Assembly (NCBI RefSeq): GCF_004331465.1
Contig: NZ_SJKB01000003.1
Coordinates: forward strand, 310,001-374,000
DNA: 64,000 nucleotides
Reading direction: 5' to 3'
Source: Kribbella pittospori
GTDB taxonomy: Bacteria; Actinomycetota; Actinomycetes; Propionibacteriales; Kribbellaceae
The notes below the pieces were generated by a model. It was not told the origin of the DNA, searched no databases, and saw only the letters and a list, made by a program, of their open reading frames with translations. Positions 49,844 through 58,836 of this stretch are shown piece by piece. The number at the start of each line of letters is the position of its first letter. The first letter of the stretch is position 1. Made by a program: the position numbers and the translations under genes.

Positions 49844-51451
49844 CTACTGGCCGCGGCGCAGCGCGCGGCCGGGCAGGTTGCCGGTGGGTACGCCGCCCGC
49901 GAGCGCGACCGTCCCGTTGACGACGACGTGCTGCATGCCGACGGCGTACTGGTGCGGTTCCTCGTACGTCGCCCGGTCGGCGACGGTACCGGGGTCGAAC
50001 GCGATCACGTCGGCATAGTTGCCCGGAGCAAGCACACCCCGATCGCGCAGTCCGAGGTTGCCGGCCGGCAGACTGGTCATCCGGCGGACAGCTTCGGGGA
50101 GGCTCAGCAGCGACTCCTCGCGGACATACCGGCCGAGGATGCGGGCGAACGTGCCGTAGGACCGCGGATGCGTCGCACCATCCGAGTACGGCGCCTCGGT
50201 CGCGAACGTCTGCGCGTCCGACCCGACCGAGACCCAGGGATTGCGGAGTGCGCTGCGCAGCACGTCCTCGTCCATCATGAAGTACATCGCACTCAGCGAC
50301 GGTTCCTGCTCGACCAGGCGGCAGAGCATCTCGACCGGATCCTGGCTGTCGGCGTCGGCCGCCTGCTGCAGACTGAGTCCGCGGTACTTCGCGGCCGGTC
50401 CGTTCGGATCGGGGAGCAGCATCACGCCGTCCGCCCCACCGGCGGCGAGGTAGAGGTTCTCCCAGCGCGGTGAGGGAGTCACAACGGCCTCGCGGATCCG
50501 GGCACGCTCGGCGGGGTCGGCCAGGCGCGCGGCGAGCGCTTCATGACCGCCATCGTGGAAGTCCGGCGGGATCGACGCCCCCAGCGAGGTCTGACCGGCG
50601 AGGTACGGGTAGATGTCCGCGGTGACCGGCTGGCCGGTCGCGCGGGCCGCCTCGACGCGCTCGATCGCCTGCGCCATCTTCGGCCAGTTGTGCCGGCCCG
50701 CCGCCTTGAGGTGGTAGATCTCCGCGTGCACTCCGGCGCGACGGCCGATCTCGATCAGCTCGTCCACCGCCTCGAGGAAGTGGTCGCCCTCGCTGCGCAT
50801 GTGCGAGATGTACATGCCGCCGCGCTTGGCGATGACCGTTGACAAGGCCACCAGTTCGTCGGTCGAGGCGAAGGTGCCGGGTGGGTAGATGAGGGCGGAG
50901 CCGATCCCCAGGGCACCGTCGGCGAGCTCCTCGTCCAGGATTCCGGTGACCTTCGCGAGTTCGGCCTCGGTCATCGGGCGGTCGTCCGCGCCGGCGCCGA
51001 TCATTCGCAGGTTGTGCGCCCCGACGAAGCTGGCGACGTTCTGCACGACGCCCTTGGTCTCGAGGTGGGCGAGGAACTCCGACAGCCGGTCCCAGACCAG
51101 CTCGGGATCGCCCGCGTCACGGGTGGCTTCGAGCTCGGCCCGGATCTCCGGGGTGAACGGGCCGATCGAGATCCCCTCGCCGAAGATCTGCGTGGTGACG
51201 CCCTGGTACAGGTCGGACAGTCCGCGACCGTCGCGTTCGAGCGTGAAGTAGGAGTGACTCAGCACGTTCACGAAGCCCGGCGCGACCGCCAGCCCGGTCG
51301 CGTCCAGGATCTCGGCGTCCTGGTCGTCGCGAGCCAGCCCGGGCCCGATCGCGACGATGCGGTCGTTCTCGATCACGACATCGGCGGCCCGGCCGGGACC
51401 GCCGGTGCCGTCGTGGACAGTACCGCCTCGGATGATCAGAGTCGTCGACAT
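49844..51451 (-). CDS. N-acyl-D-amino acid deacylase (D-aminoacylase family)
   Basis: 535 residues from the ATG with GAGGATG upstream. It begins TTLIIRGGTVHDGTGGPG and contains FGEGISIGPFTPEIRAELEATRDAG, FVGAHNLRMIGAG, GIGSALIYPPGTFASTDEL, ISHMRSEGDHFLEAVDELIEIGRRAGVHAEIYHLKAAGRHNW, and NLGLRDRGVLAPGNYADVIAF, all typical of the D-aminoacylase group of amidohydrolases. The first His of the N-terminal HxH is replaced: L64-S65-H66. It releases D-amino acids or cleaves N-acyl or D-residue substrates, which fits the succinyl pathway downstream. It is the first gene of the six-gene operon. Confidence 0.85.
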   Translation of the reverse strand: MSTTLIIRGGTVHDGTGGPGRAADVVIENDRIVAIGPGLARDDQDAEILDATGLAVAPGFVNVLSHSYFTLERDGRGLSDLYQGVTTQIFGEGISIGPFTPEIRAELEATRDAGDPELVWDRLSEFLAHLETKGVVQNVASFVGAHNLRMIGAGADDRPMTEAELAKVTGILDEELADGALGIGSALIYPPGTFASTDELVALSTVIAKRGGMYISHMRSEGDHFLEAVDELIEIGRRAGVHAEIYHLKAAGRHNWPKMAQAIERVEAARATGQPVTADIYPYLAGQTSLGASIPPDFHDGGHEALAARLADPAERARIREAVVTPSPRWENLYLAAGGADGVMLLPDPNGPAAKYRGLSLQQAADADSQDPVEMLCRLVEQEPSLSAMYFMMDEDVLRSALRNPWVSVGSDAQTFATEAPYSDGATHPRSYGTFARILGRYVREESLLSLPEAVRRMTSLPAGNLGLRDRGVLAPGNYADVIAFDPGTVADRATYEEPHQYAVGMQHVVVNGTVALAGGVPTGNLPGRALRRGQ

Positions 51452-51600
51452 GCGAGCATCCTCAGCCGCTGCGACGGCCGCGGTACTCGTCCAATCGGCC
51501 GAAGTCGGCGCCGATCTTGTGTGCGATACGACGAAGAGCCGACCTGGACCCACCGGCTGCACTGGGCTGCGAGGTCCGGACGACGACACGGAGGTCGGGA

Positions 51601-52764
51601 ATGGCGAGCACACCCTCGAGACGGACGCTCCTGACGGCGTCACTGGCCGGCGTCGCCGCAGCGAGTCTGACGTCGACCGCCGAGGCAACGCCGGGGTCTG
51701 CCCGGCAGATCGACGACATCGTGGCGGCGATCACGCCGCCCGGAGTCGGCATCACCGTTGCGGTGAGCAAGCATGGCCGCACGGTCTTCACGAAGGGTTA
51801 CGGCCTGCGCGACCGTGGCAGGCCCGACGTGTTCACCGGCGAGGACTTCTTCAAGGTCGAGCAGCTGGACGACCGGCTCCACCTGTCCCGGGGTCGACGC
51901 CCGGCGACCGGCGACACGATCTACAACCTCGGCTCGATCAGCAAGGGTTTCACCTCGGCCGCCGTACTGCGGCTGCACGAACGCGGCAAGCTGTCCGTCT
52001 ACGATCCCCTCGGCAAGTACTTGCCCGAGTTTCCGCGCGCGGCCGCGATCACGCTGCTCCAACTGCTGCAGCAGGTCAGCGGCATCATCGACTACAACCA
52101 GTTCCCGCTGTTCCAGCCGGCGTACGACGCCTTTGTCGCGAGCGACGAGCGGGATCACTCGGAGGTGGTGGCGAAACTGCAGACCCTGCCGCTACAGTTT
52201 CCGGCGGGATCGCAGTACGCCTACAGCAACACCAACTACCTTCTGCTCGGGCTGGTCGTGCAGAAAGTGACCCGGATGACGCTGGGGGAGTACCTCGCGC
52301 AGTCGTTCTTCCGGCCACTGCGGATGCGCGACACCAGGCAGAGCTACCCGGCGCTGGGTAGCCGGGATGTTGCCCTCGGCTACTACGCCGAGGCGGACGG
52401 CGTACGCCGGGCGTATCAGTGGAACCTGCCGTGGATGCTGGGAGCGGGTGGGATCACCGGGACCGCGGAAGACCTCGCCCGATGGGATGCGGCGTTGCTG
52501 CGGCCGGGGTTGTTCCGGGCCGAGACGCTTCAGCTGATGTTCACGCCGATTCTCGGCAGCTATGCCTGTGGCTGGGTCGCGCAGACGCACGAGGGCAGAC
52601 CGCTCATCTGGCACAACGGCACTGTCGGCGGCTTCCACGCGATGCATGCCTTGTTCCCCGACGACGGGATCGCGGTGGTGCTGCTCGGGAACGACCAGAC
52701 GACGCAGGCCCAGCTCGACCCGAGTGCGACCGCCGTGTTCGACGCGATCACCGCGGCGCGGTAG
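51601..52764 (+). CDS. Exported serine hydrolase (class C beta-lactamase-like)
   Basis: 387 residues from the ATG with GGAGGTCGGG upstream. The N-terminus PSRRTLLTASLAGVAAASL is a Tat- or Sec-type signal. The nucleophile is Ser112 in GSISKGF (SxxK), Tyr is in YAYSNTNYLLLG, and the third motif is IWHNGTVGGFH. It fits class C-like D-aminopeptidase, D-Ala carboxypeptidase or esterase. It is the first gene of the divergent Dpp operon, 6 nt before dppB, and so likely acts outside the membrane on peptides before uptake. Confidence 0.83.
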   Translation: MASTPSRRTLLTASLAGVAAASLTSTAEATPGSARQIDDIVAAITPPGVGITVAVSKHGRTVFTKGYGLRDRGRPDVFTGEDFFKVEQLDDRLHLSRGRRPATGDTIYNLGSISKGFTSAAVLRLHERGKLSVYDPLGKYLPEFPRAAAITLLQLLQQVSGIIDYNQFPLFQPAYDAFVASDERDHSEVVAKLQTLPLQFPAGSQYAYSNTNYLLLGLVVQKVTRMTLGEYLAQSFFRPLRMRDTRQSYPALGSRDVALGYYAEADGVRRAYQWNLPWMLGAGGITGTAEDLARWDAALLRPGLFRAETLQLMFTPILGSYACGWVAQTHEGRPLIWHNGTVGGFHAMHALFPDDGIAVVLLGNDQTTQAQLDPSATAVFDAITAAR

Positions 52765-52770
52765 GCCGAC

Positions 52771-53751
52771 GTGCTGACCTACACCATCCGCCGGTTGCTG
52801 GTCTCGATCCCGGTGATCATCGCGTCGACGTTCATCGTGTTCCTGCTCGTCACGCTGTCCGGGGATCCGCTGGCGAACCTGAAGGGACGCAACCCACCAC
52901 CGTCGCCGCAGGTCGTCGCGGTCGAGGCGGAGCGCCTGCATCTGGACCAGCCGATCCTGCAGCGCTACTGGACCTGGATCACCGGGGTGGTGCACGGCGA
53001 CTTCGGGCCGTCGGTCCGCACCAACGTCGACATCGGCCACGAGATCGTCACCCGGTTCGGCGTCACGCTGCGGCTGATCGCGGTCGCCGTCGTTCTCGCG
53101 CTGCTGCTGGCGGTGTTCGTCGGCGTGGTCAGCGCGGTCAAGCAGTACTCCGGGATCGACTACGGCTTCACCTTCGCCGCGTTCCTGTTCCTGTCGATGC
53201 CGTCGTTCTGGTTCGCGGTGCTGCTCAAGCAGGGCGGGATCTCGCTGAACAACCTGCTCGGCGGGCAGGTCGTCTCCACGATCGGAGAGAGATCGGTCAT
53301 CGTTGAGGGTGGGACGTGGGCTCATCTCACCGATGCAGCCGGCCACCTGGTGCTGCCGACCATCTCGCTGGCGCTGATCTCGTTCGGTGCGTGGAGCCGC
53401 TTCCAGCGGGCCTCGATGCTCGACGTACTGAACAGCGACTACGTCCTGTTCGCCCGGGCGAAAGGGCTGTCGCGGCGCCGGGTGGTGATCAAACACGCGC
53501 TGCGGACCGCACTGATCCCGATGGTGACGATCACCGCGCTCGACTTCGCCGCCCTGATCTCGGGGGCGGTGATCACCGAGACCGTGTTCCAGTGGCGTGG
53601 ACTCGGCGACTTCCTGGTCAGCTCGGTGAACGAGCGCGACGCGTACGCCGTACTCGCGTGGCTGCTCGTGGTCGCGGTCGCCGTCATCGTCTTCAACCTG
53701 ATCGCCGACCTGCTGTACGCCCTCCTCGACCCACGGATCCGCTATGAGTGA
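52771..53751 (+). CDS. Peptide ABC transporter permease (DppB type)
   Basis: 326 residues from a GTG. The N-terminus YTIRRLLVSIPVIIASTFIVFLLVTLSGDP is the typical DppB opening. The EAA-like coupling loop is VLFARAKGLSRRRVVIKHALRTALIPM. About six helices. It overlaps dppC by 8 nt. It pairs with the DppC-type permease. Confidence 0.9.
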   Translation: MLTYTIRRLLVSIPVIIASTFIVFLLVTLSGDPLANLKGRNPPPSPQVVAVEAERLHLDQPILQRYWTWITGVVHGDFGPSVRTNVDIGHEIVTRFGVTLRLIAVAVVLALLLAVFVGVVSAVKQYSGIDYGFTFAAFLFLSMPSFWFAVLLKQGGISLNNLLGGQVVSTIGERSVIVEGGTWAHLTDAAGHLVLPTISLALISFGAWSRFQRASMLDVLNSDYVLFARAKGLSRRRVVIKHALRTALIPMVTITALDFAALISGAVITETVFQWRGLGDFLVSSVNERDAYAVLAWLLVVAVAVIVFNLIADLLYALLDPRIRYE

Positions 53752-54652
53752 GCATCTCTCGACCGTCGCCGCACCCACGACCCGGCCGGTCAGCACCGTC
53801 AGGCAGCGCAGCCAGCGCGAGTTGGTCCTGCGCCGATTCCTCCGGCACAAGGCGGCCGTGATCAGTCTGGTCCTGTTCATCGCGATCGTGCTGCTGGCCT
53901 TCGTGGGTGGCGCGGTCTGGCGCTACGGGTACGCCGACATCACGCCGGCCGCCTCAGTACCACCGTCGGCCCAGCATCCGTTCGGCACCGACAATCTGGG
54001 TCACGACACGTTCGCGCAAGTACTACGAGGCACCCAACGATCGATCGAGATCGCGCTGCTGATCGCTTTGCTGGCTGGGCTGTTCGGCACACTGTGGGGT
54101 GCCTTCTCCGGCTACTACCGCGGTCTGACCGACAGCATCATGATGCGTATCGCCGATCTGGTCCTGACTCTGCCATTGCTGGCAGTCGCCGCCGTACTGA
54201 CCCGGGCGACGTCGGGCTCGTGGTGGTTCGTCGCACTGGTGATCGCCGCGTTGCAGTGGGCGTACGTCTCTCGGGTGGTGCGCGGCGTGGTCCTGTCGCT
54301 GCGGGAGAAGGAGTACGTCGAGGCCAGCCGGGCGCTCGGGGCGACCGACCGCTGGATCATCTTCCGGCATCTCATCCCGAATGCGCTCGGCCCGATCATC
54401 GTCAACGTCACGATCCTGGTCGCCGCGGCGATCCTGGTCGAGACGGCGCTGTCGTTCCTCGGGCTCGGCGTTCAGCCGCCGGACACCTCGCTCGGCCTGC
54501 TGGTCAGTGAGGCCGACACCGCGGTGAGCACGCGGCCGTGGCTGTTCTACTTCCCGGGCGCGTTCATCGTGCTGATCGCGCTCACCATCAACTTCATCGG
54601 CGACGGACTGCGGGACGCGTTCGATCCGACCCAGCGGAAGGTGCGCCCGTGA
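53744..54652 (+). CDS. Peptide ABC transporter permease (DppC type)
   Basis: 302 residues. The N-terminal cytoplasmic segment precedes [22 protein letters not shown], then [18 protein letters not shown], the usual DppC box. The coupling loop is [30 protein letters not shown]. Its stop overlaps the next ATPase gene start by GTGA. Confidence 0.9.
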   Translation: MSEHLSTVAAPTTRPVSTVRQRSQRELVLRRFLRHKAAVISLVLFIAIVLLAFVGGAVWRYGYADITPAASVPPSAQHPFGTDNLGHDTFAQVLRGTQRSIEIALLIALLAGLFGTLWGAFSGYYRGLTDSIMMRIADLVLTLPLLAVAAVLTRATSGSWWFVALVIAALQWAYVSRVVRGVVLSLREKEYVEASRALGATDRWIIFRHLIPNALGPIIVNVTILVAAAILVETALSFLGLGVQPPDTSLGLLVSEADTAVSTRPWLFYFPGAFIVLIALTINFIGDGLRDAFDPTQRKVRP

Positions 54653-55689
54653 GGGACTCAGAGACTGTGCTCGAGGTCGAGGACCTCACCGTGTCGTTCC
54701 CGACCGAGGACGGCCTGGTCCGCGCGGTCCGCGGTGTCAGCTACGAATTGCGCCGCGGCGAGGTGCTCGGCATCGTCGGAGAGTCCGGTTCGGGCAAATC
54801 GGTCACCTCGATGGCAGTGATGGGCCTGCTGCCGGCGTCGGCCCGCGTCGGCGGCTCGGTCCGGTACCGCGGGCAGGAGCTGATCGGTTCCCCGGACAAG
54901 GAGTTGCAACGGATCCGCGGCGGCCGGATCGCGATGGTGTTCCAGGACCCGATGACGTCGCTGAACCCGGTCTACCCGGTCGGCGACCAGATCGCCGAGG
55001 CCGTCCGTGCGCACAACGACGTGAGCGCGGCGGCTGCGCGCGAACGGGCCGTCGACCTGCTCGCGGCGATGCAGATCCCGCGCCCACGGGAGCGGGCCCG
55101 GGACTTCCCGCACGAGTTCTCCGGTGGGATGCGGCAGCGGGTGGTGATCGCGACCGCGATGGCGAACGACCCGGACGTGATCATCGCCGACGAACCGACC
55201 ACGGCTCTCGACGTCACCGTGCAAGCCCAAGTCCTGCAGGCGCTGGAGACCGCCCGGGCCGCCACCGACGCAGCGATGGTCCTGATCACCCACGACCTCG
55301 GCGTCGTCGCCGGATCGGCCGACCGCGTCCTGGTGATGTACGCCGGACGCCCGGTGGAGCTGGGTGGTGTCGACGACATCTACTACGCGCCACGGATGCC
55401 GTACACGCTCGGACTGATCGGCAGCCTGCCTCGACTGGACGGCCGGTCGGAACGCCTGGTCCCGATCACAGGTGCACCGCCGTCGCTGCTCGATCTACCG
55501 CCGGGCTGCCCGTTCGCGCCGCGATGCCCGATGCGGGCGGAGATCTGTGACGCCGACGAGCCGGACCTCCTCGCGATCGGCGCAACGGATCATCTCGCAG
55601 CGTGCCACTTCTCTGCCGATCTCGAAGGAAGGCGACCGGAGGACGTGTTCGCTCAGACGTCAATGGACAGTGCGAGAGGAACCCGATGA
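54649..55689 (+). CDS. Peptide ABC transporter ATPase (DppD type)
   Basis: 346 residues. Walker A is GESGSGKS (about residues 43-50), the signature is FSGGMRQR, and Walker B VIIADEP. The oligopeptide C-terminal cluster [19 protein letters not shown] indicates an iron-sulfur or cysteine-linked extension common in DppD/OppD. The GTG start overlaps the permease stop by 4 nt. Confidence 0.92.
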   Translation: MRDSETVLEVEDLTVSFPTEDGLVRAVRGVSYELRRGEVLGIVGESGSGKSVTSMAVMGLLPASARVGGSVRYRGQELIGSPDKELQRIRGGRIAMVFQDPMTSLNPVYPVGDQIAEAVRAHNDVSAAAARERAVDLLAAMQIPRPRERARDFPHEFSGGMRQRVVIATAMANDPDVIIADEPTTALDVTVQAQVLQALETARAATDAAMVLITHDLGVVAGSADRVLVMYAGRPVELGGVDDIYYAPRMPYTLGLIGSLPRLDGRSERLVPITGAPPSLLDLPPGCPFAPRCPMRAEICDADEPDLLAIGATDHLAACHFSADLEGRRPEDVFAQTSMDSARGTR

Positions 55690-56705
55690 GCGAGCAGCCG
55701 CTGCTGTCCGTGCAGAACCTGGTCAAGCACTATCCGGTCCGGAGCAAGGGAGTGCTCCGCCGGCGCAACGGCGACGTACACGCCGTCTGCGACATCTCGT
55801 TCGACCTGCATCGCGGTGAGACGTTGGGCTTGGTCGGTGAGTCGGGCTGTGGCAAGTCGACCACCGGGCGCGCCGTACTCAACCTGCAGCCCGCGACGGC
55901 GGGCAAGGTGGTGTTCGACGGTGAGGACCTCGGGGCGGTCGGCTCGGCCCGGATGCGCAAGCTCCGGCAACGGCTGCAGATCGTGTTCCAGGACCCGTAC
56001 GCCTCGCTCGATCCGCGGATGACGGTGACCGACGCGATCGCCGAACCGCTGCGCATCCACGGCCGGTACGACGACGAGGGGCCGGCGCGTGTACGCGAGC
56101 TGCTCGCAACGGTCGGGCTGAATCCTGAGCACGGCAACCGGTACCCGCACGAGTTCTCTGGTGGCCAACGGCAACGAGTCGGCATCGCGCGAGCCCTTGC
56201 CCTGCGCCCAGATCTGCTCGTTCTCGACGAGCCGGTCTCGGCCCTGGACGTGTCGATCCAGGCGGGCGTGGTGAACCTGCTCGAGGACCTGCAGCAGGAG
56301 CTCGGGCTGGCGTACTTGTTCGTCGCCCATGACCTGTCGGTGGTGCGGCACATCGCCGACCGGGTCGCGGTGATGTACCTCGGCCAGATCGTCGAGATCG
56401 GCAACCGGGACGAGCTGTTCGACCGTCCGGCCCACCCGTACACGCAGGCGCTGATCTCCGCGATCCCGCTACCGGATCCGCGGCGCGAGCGGATCCGGGC
56501 CCGGGAGCGGATCGTGATCAGCGGTGACGTGCCCAACCCGGTGAGTCCGCCGAGCGGTTGCCGGTTCCGCACGCGTTGCCCGAAGTTCGCCGTACTGACT
56601 GAGACCGAGCAGCGCCTGTGTGTCGAGGAGACGCCGGAGCTGACCGATCGTGGTCAGGGGCATCCGGCGGCGTGCCACTACGCCGAGGTGCTCACCGTGG
56701 TGTAG
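55686..56705 (+). CDS. Peptide ABC transporter ATPase (DppF type)
   Basis: 339 residues from the ATG overlapping the previous gene by ATGA. Walker [10 protein letters not shown], signature FSGGQRQR, Walker [15 protein letters not shown]. The C-terminal [10 protein letters not shown] box follows. It completes the importer with DppB, DppC and DppD; the binding protein is at 46294-48021. It overlaps the convergent nucleotidyltransferase gene by 14 nt. Confidence 0.92.
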   Translation: MSEQPLLSVQNLVKHYPVRSKGVLRRRNGDVHAVCDISFDLHRGETLGLVGESGCGKSTTGRAVLNLQPATAGKVVFDGEDLGAVGSARMRKLRQRLQIVFQDPYASLDPRMTVTDAIAEPLRIHGRYDDEGPARVRELLATVGLNPEHGNRYPHEFSGGQRQRVGIARALALRPDLLVLDEPVSALDVSIQAGVVNLLEDLQQELGLAYLFVAHDLSVVRHIADRVAVMYLGQIVEIGNRDELFDRPAHPYTQALISAIPLPDPRRERIRARERIVISGDVPNPVSPPSGCRFRTRCPKFAVLTETEQRLCVEETPELTDRGQGHPAACHYAEVLTVV

Positions 56706-57438
56706 CCAGCGCCCGGAGCGGATCGGCGAGCTTTCTGGCCAGCTCAGGATCAGCGGCCTCGATCTCGGGCAGGAGTGCGTCGATCGAGACGCGCAAGGCC
56801 CGGGTCAGCTCGCCGGTGTCGAGGCAGCGCACAAGTGTGCCCTCGACCGGCTTGGTGATTGCCTCCGGCAACAGGTGGAAGCCGCGGCCTTGCGAGGTCG
56901 GTACGCCGTGGCGGAGGCACATCAGTGCGAGCAGGTGATCGCGGAGTCCACTGATCATGTATTCGGCCTGCCAGTCCTTGCCGCGGGCAACGCTGGAGCG
57001 GGCGTGCAGTGCGTACAGCCAGGCCATCCCGATCAGGTCCTTCGCCGCGGCCTCGGCGAACGGCTGCTGCTCGCTCGCCTCGCCGAACAGCAGCTCGAAC
57101 GTCGGACCGAGCGCGCCGAACTCGTCCGCAGGCGCGAACGCGATGTCCACCTGAAGAGTGTTCCGCAGCAGGAAGACACGGTAGACCGTCCCGCGCACCC
57201 GCATGTCCATGTGGTCGACGCAGCCGTGGTCTCCGTACATCCGGCCGGTCCAGTCGTCGAGTACGGCGGCCTGATCGGCTCCGTCCGCGAGGCCGAAGGC
57301 GAGGTCGATGTCCGACCACTCGTCCTCGGCCCCGGCGGCCGCCGACCCGGTCAGTGCCGCACCGGCGATCCGGTCGTCGTGCTCAGCTGCTTCGATCAGC
57401 CGGTTCCGCAACCGCAGGCGTTCCTCCACTGTGAACAT
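56692..57438 (-). CDS. Nucleotidyltransferase-domain protein
   Basis: 248 residues. The core IAGAALTGSAAAGAEDEWSDIDLAFGLAD has the GSxxxG and DxD motifs of Pol-beta-type nucleotidyltransferases, and VDIAFAPADEFG supplies the third acidic strand. A helical C-terminal domain follows. Relatives include streptomycin- or lincosamide-type modifying enzymes and unknown ones. Its start lies 56 nt inside the 3' end of the NDH-2 gene in another frame, so the two may be translated together. Confidence 0.78.
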   Translation of the reverse strand: MFTVEERLRLRNRLIEAAEHDDRIAGAALTGSAAAGAEDEWSDIDLAFGLADGADQAAVLDDWTGRMYGDHGCVDHMDMRVRGTVYRVFLLRNTLQVDIAFAPADEFGALGPTFELLFGEASEQQPFAEAAAKDLIGMAWLYALHARSSVARGKDWQAEYMISGLRDHLLALMCLRHGVPTSQGRGFHLLPEAITKPVEGTLVRCLDTGELTRALRVSIDALLPEIEAADPELARKLADPLRALATPR

Positions 57439-58768
57439 CCGCCAAACCTAACTTGGGCAGAGCAGCCTCGTTCACGAAGGCGTCGCGGGGGCGTTGGACC
57501 GACGCCAGCGAGACGATGTCGCGGCCATGGATCGCGGCGGCGAGCCAGACCGACAGCACCCGCATCTTGCGGTCCCAGGTCGGCACGGCCAGGACGTGGT
57601 AGCCGCGGTGCATGAGCCAGGCAAGGAAGCCCCTGACCACGATCCAGTGGAACTGGAAGATCCCGGTGCCCAAGCCCAGGGTCGCGACGGCTCCGAGCGT
57701 GTGATGGATGTACTTCTTCGGTTCGCGGCCACGCAGCGACGCCAGCAGGTTCTTCGCCAGCCGCTTCCCCTGCCGTACGGCGTTCTGCGCGTTGGGCACC
57801 GTGAACGCGCCGGGGACCGGGGAGGCCAGGTCGGGCACGGCGGCATCGTCGCCGGCGGCCCAGGCGTCCGGGACCACCTGGGTCTCGGTGCCGACCCGCA
57901 GGTCGGCGCGCGTCTGGATCAGACCACGATCCGTCACCGGCAGGTCGGTGTGGCCGCGCACCAGCCGGGTCGCGGCGTTGCCCGCCGTCCAGACGAGCAA
58001 CTCCGTGTCGTACTCCGTTCCGTCCGACAGGATCACCTGGCCGTCCTCGGCCGACACGAGTGTGGTGTCGAGGTGGAGGTGGGCGCCACGCCGTTCGAGC
58101 AGCGAACGCACCCACTTCCTCGGGCCGTCGGTGACCTCGGGCAGGATCCGCTGGGTCGCCTCGACCAGGTGGAAGGCCAGATCGTCGCGGCTCAGCTCCG
58201 GGTACTTCTTGAGCAAGGCGTTGGCCAGCGACAGGAGCTCCCCGAAGCCCTCGACCCCGGCGAAGCCGCCGCCCACGAACGTCACGGTCAGAAGGCGCCG
58301 CCGCTCCGGCCCGGGCGGGAGCACGGACGCCTCGTCGAAGGCGGTGAGCAGACGGTCGCGAATCGCGACGGCCTCCTCCACATGCTTCATGCCGATCGCG
58401 CGGTCGGAGACCCCGGGCAGGTCGAACGTCCGGGTGACCGCACCGGCCGTCACCGCGATGATGTCGTACTCGAGCTCGTACTCGGATCCCTTGACCGGCT
58501 GGATCGTCACCGTGCGCCGGCCGTGCTCGACCTTCGTCACCGAGCCCGCGATGAGCTTGGTGTGATGCAGGTTCCGCCGCAGCGAGATCGCCGCGTGCCG
58601 CGCCTCCACCGACCCGGACAACACCTCGGGCAGGAACGGCTGGTACGTCATGTACGGCCGCGGATCGATCACGATCACCTCGGCCTCACCACGCCGCAGC
58701 TTCTTCTCCAACTTCCACGCCGCGTAGAAGCCGGCATACCCACCACCGACCACAACGATCCTGCGCAC
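57383..58768 (-). CDS. Type II NADH dehydrogenase (NDH-2) family flavoprotein
   Basis: 461 residues from a GTG with AAGGAG 8 nt upstream. FAD site: IVVVGGGYAGFYAAW at the N-terminus; NAD site: VTFVGGGFAGVEGFGEL near 165. AWAAGDDAAVPD is the conserved FAD-contact box. The C-terminus has the amphipathic membrane segment WIVVRGFLAWLMHRGYHV. The enzyme transfers electrons from NADH to menaquinone without proton pumping. An ECF41-type promoter lies upstream, so it appears to be a stress-regulated copy. Confidence 0.87.
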   Translation of the reverse strand: MRRIVVVGGGYAGFYAAWKLEKKLRRGEAEVIVIDPRPYMTYQPFLPEVLSGSVEARHAAISLRRNLHHTKLIAGSVTKVEHGRRTVTIQPVKGSEYELEYDIIAVTAGAVTRTFDLPGVSDRAIGMKHVEEAVAIRDRLLTAFDEASVLPPGPERRRLLTVTFVGGGFAGVEGFGELLSLANALLKKYPELSRDDLAFHLVEATQRILPEVTDGPRKWVRSLLERRGAHLHLDTTLVSAEDGQVILSDGTEYDTELLVWTAGNAATRLVRGHTDLPVTDRGLIQTRADLRVGTETQVVPDAWAAGDDAAVPDLASPVPGAFTVPNAQNAVRQGKRLAKNLLASLRGREPKKYIHHTLGAVATLGLGTGIFQFHWIVVRGFLAWLMHRGYHVLAVPTWDRKMRVLSVWLAAAIHGRDIVSLASVQRPRDAFVNEAALPKLGLADVHSGGTPAVAEPADRSS

Positions 58769-58796
58769 CGATTGTCTCCTTAGTAGTCCTCACCAA

Positions 58797-58827
58797 CTAC
58801 GACAGAGCAGCCCCCCGATTTGTGACA
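58797..58827 (-). promoter_or_regulatory. ECF41-type promoter of the NDH-2 gene
   Basis: Reading leftward: TGTCACA (58827-58821), exactly 16 nt, TGTCGTAG (58804-58797). It leaves a short leader with the AAGGAG ribosome site. Confidence 0.75.
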
Positions 58828-58836
58828 TGGAGGTGA

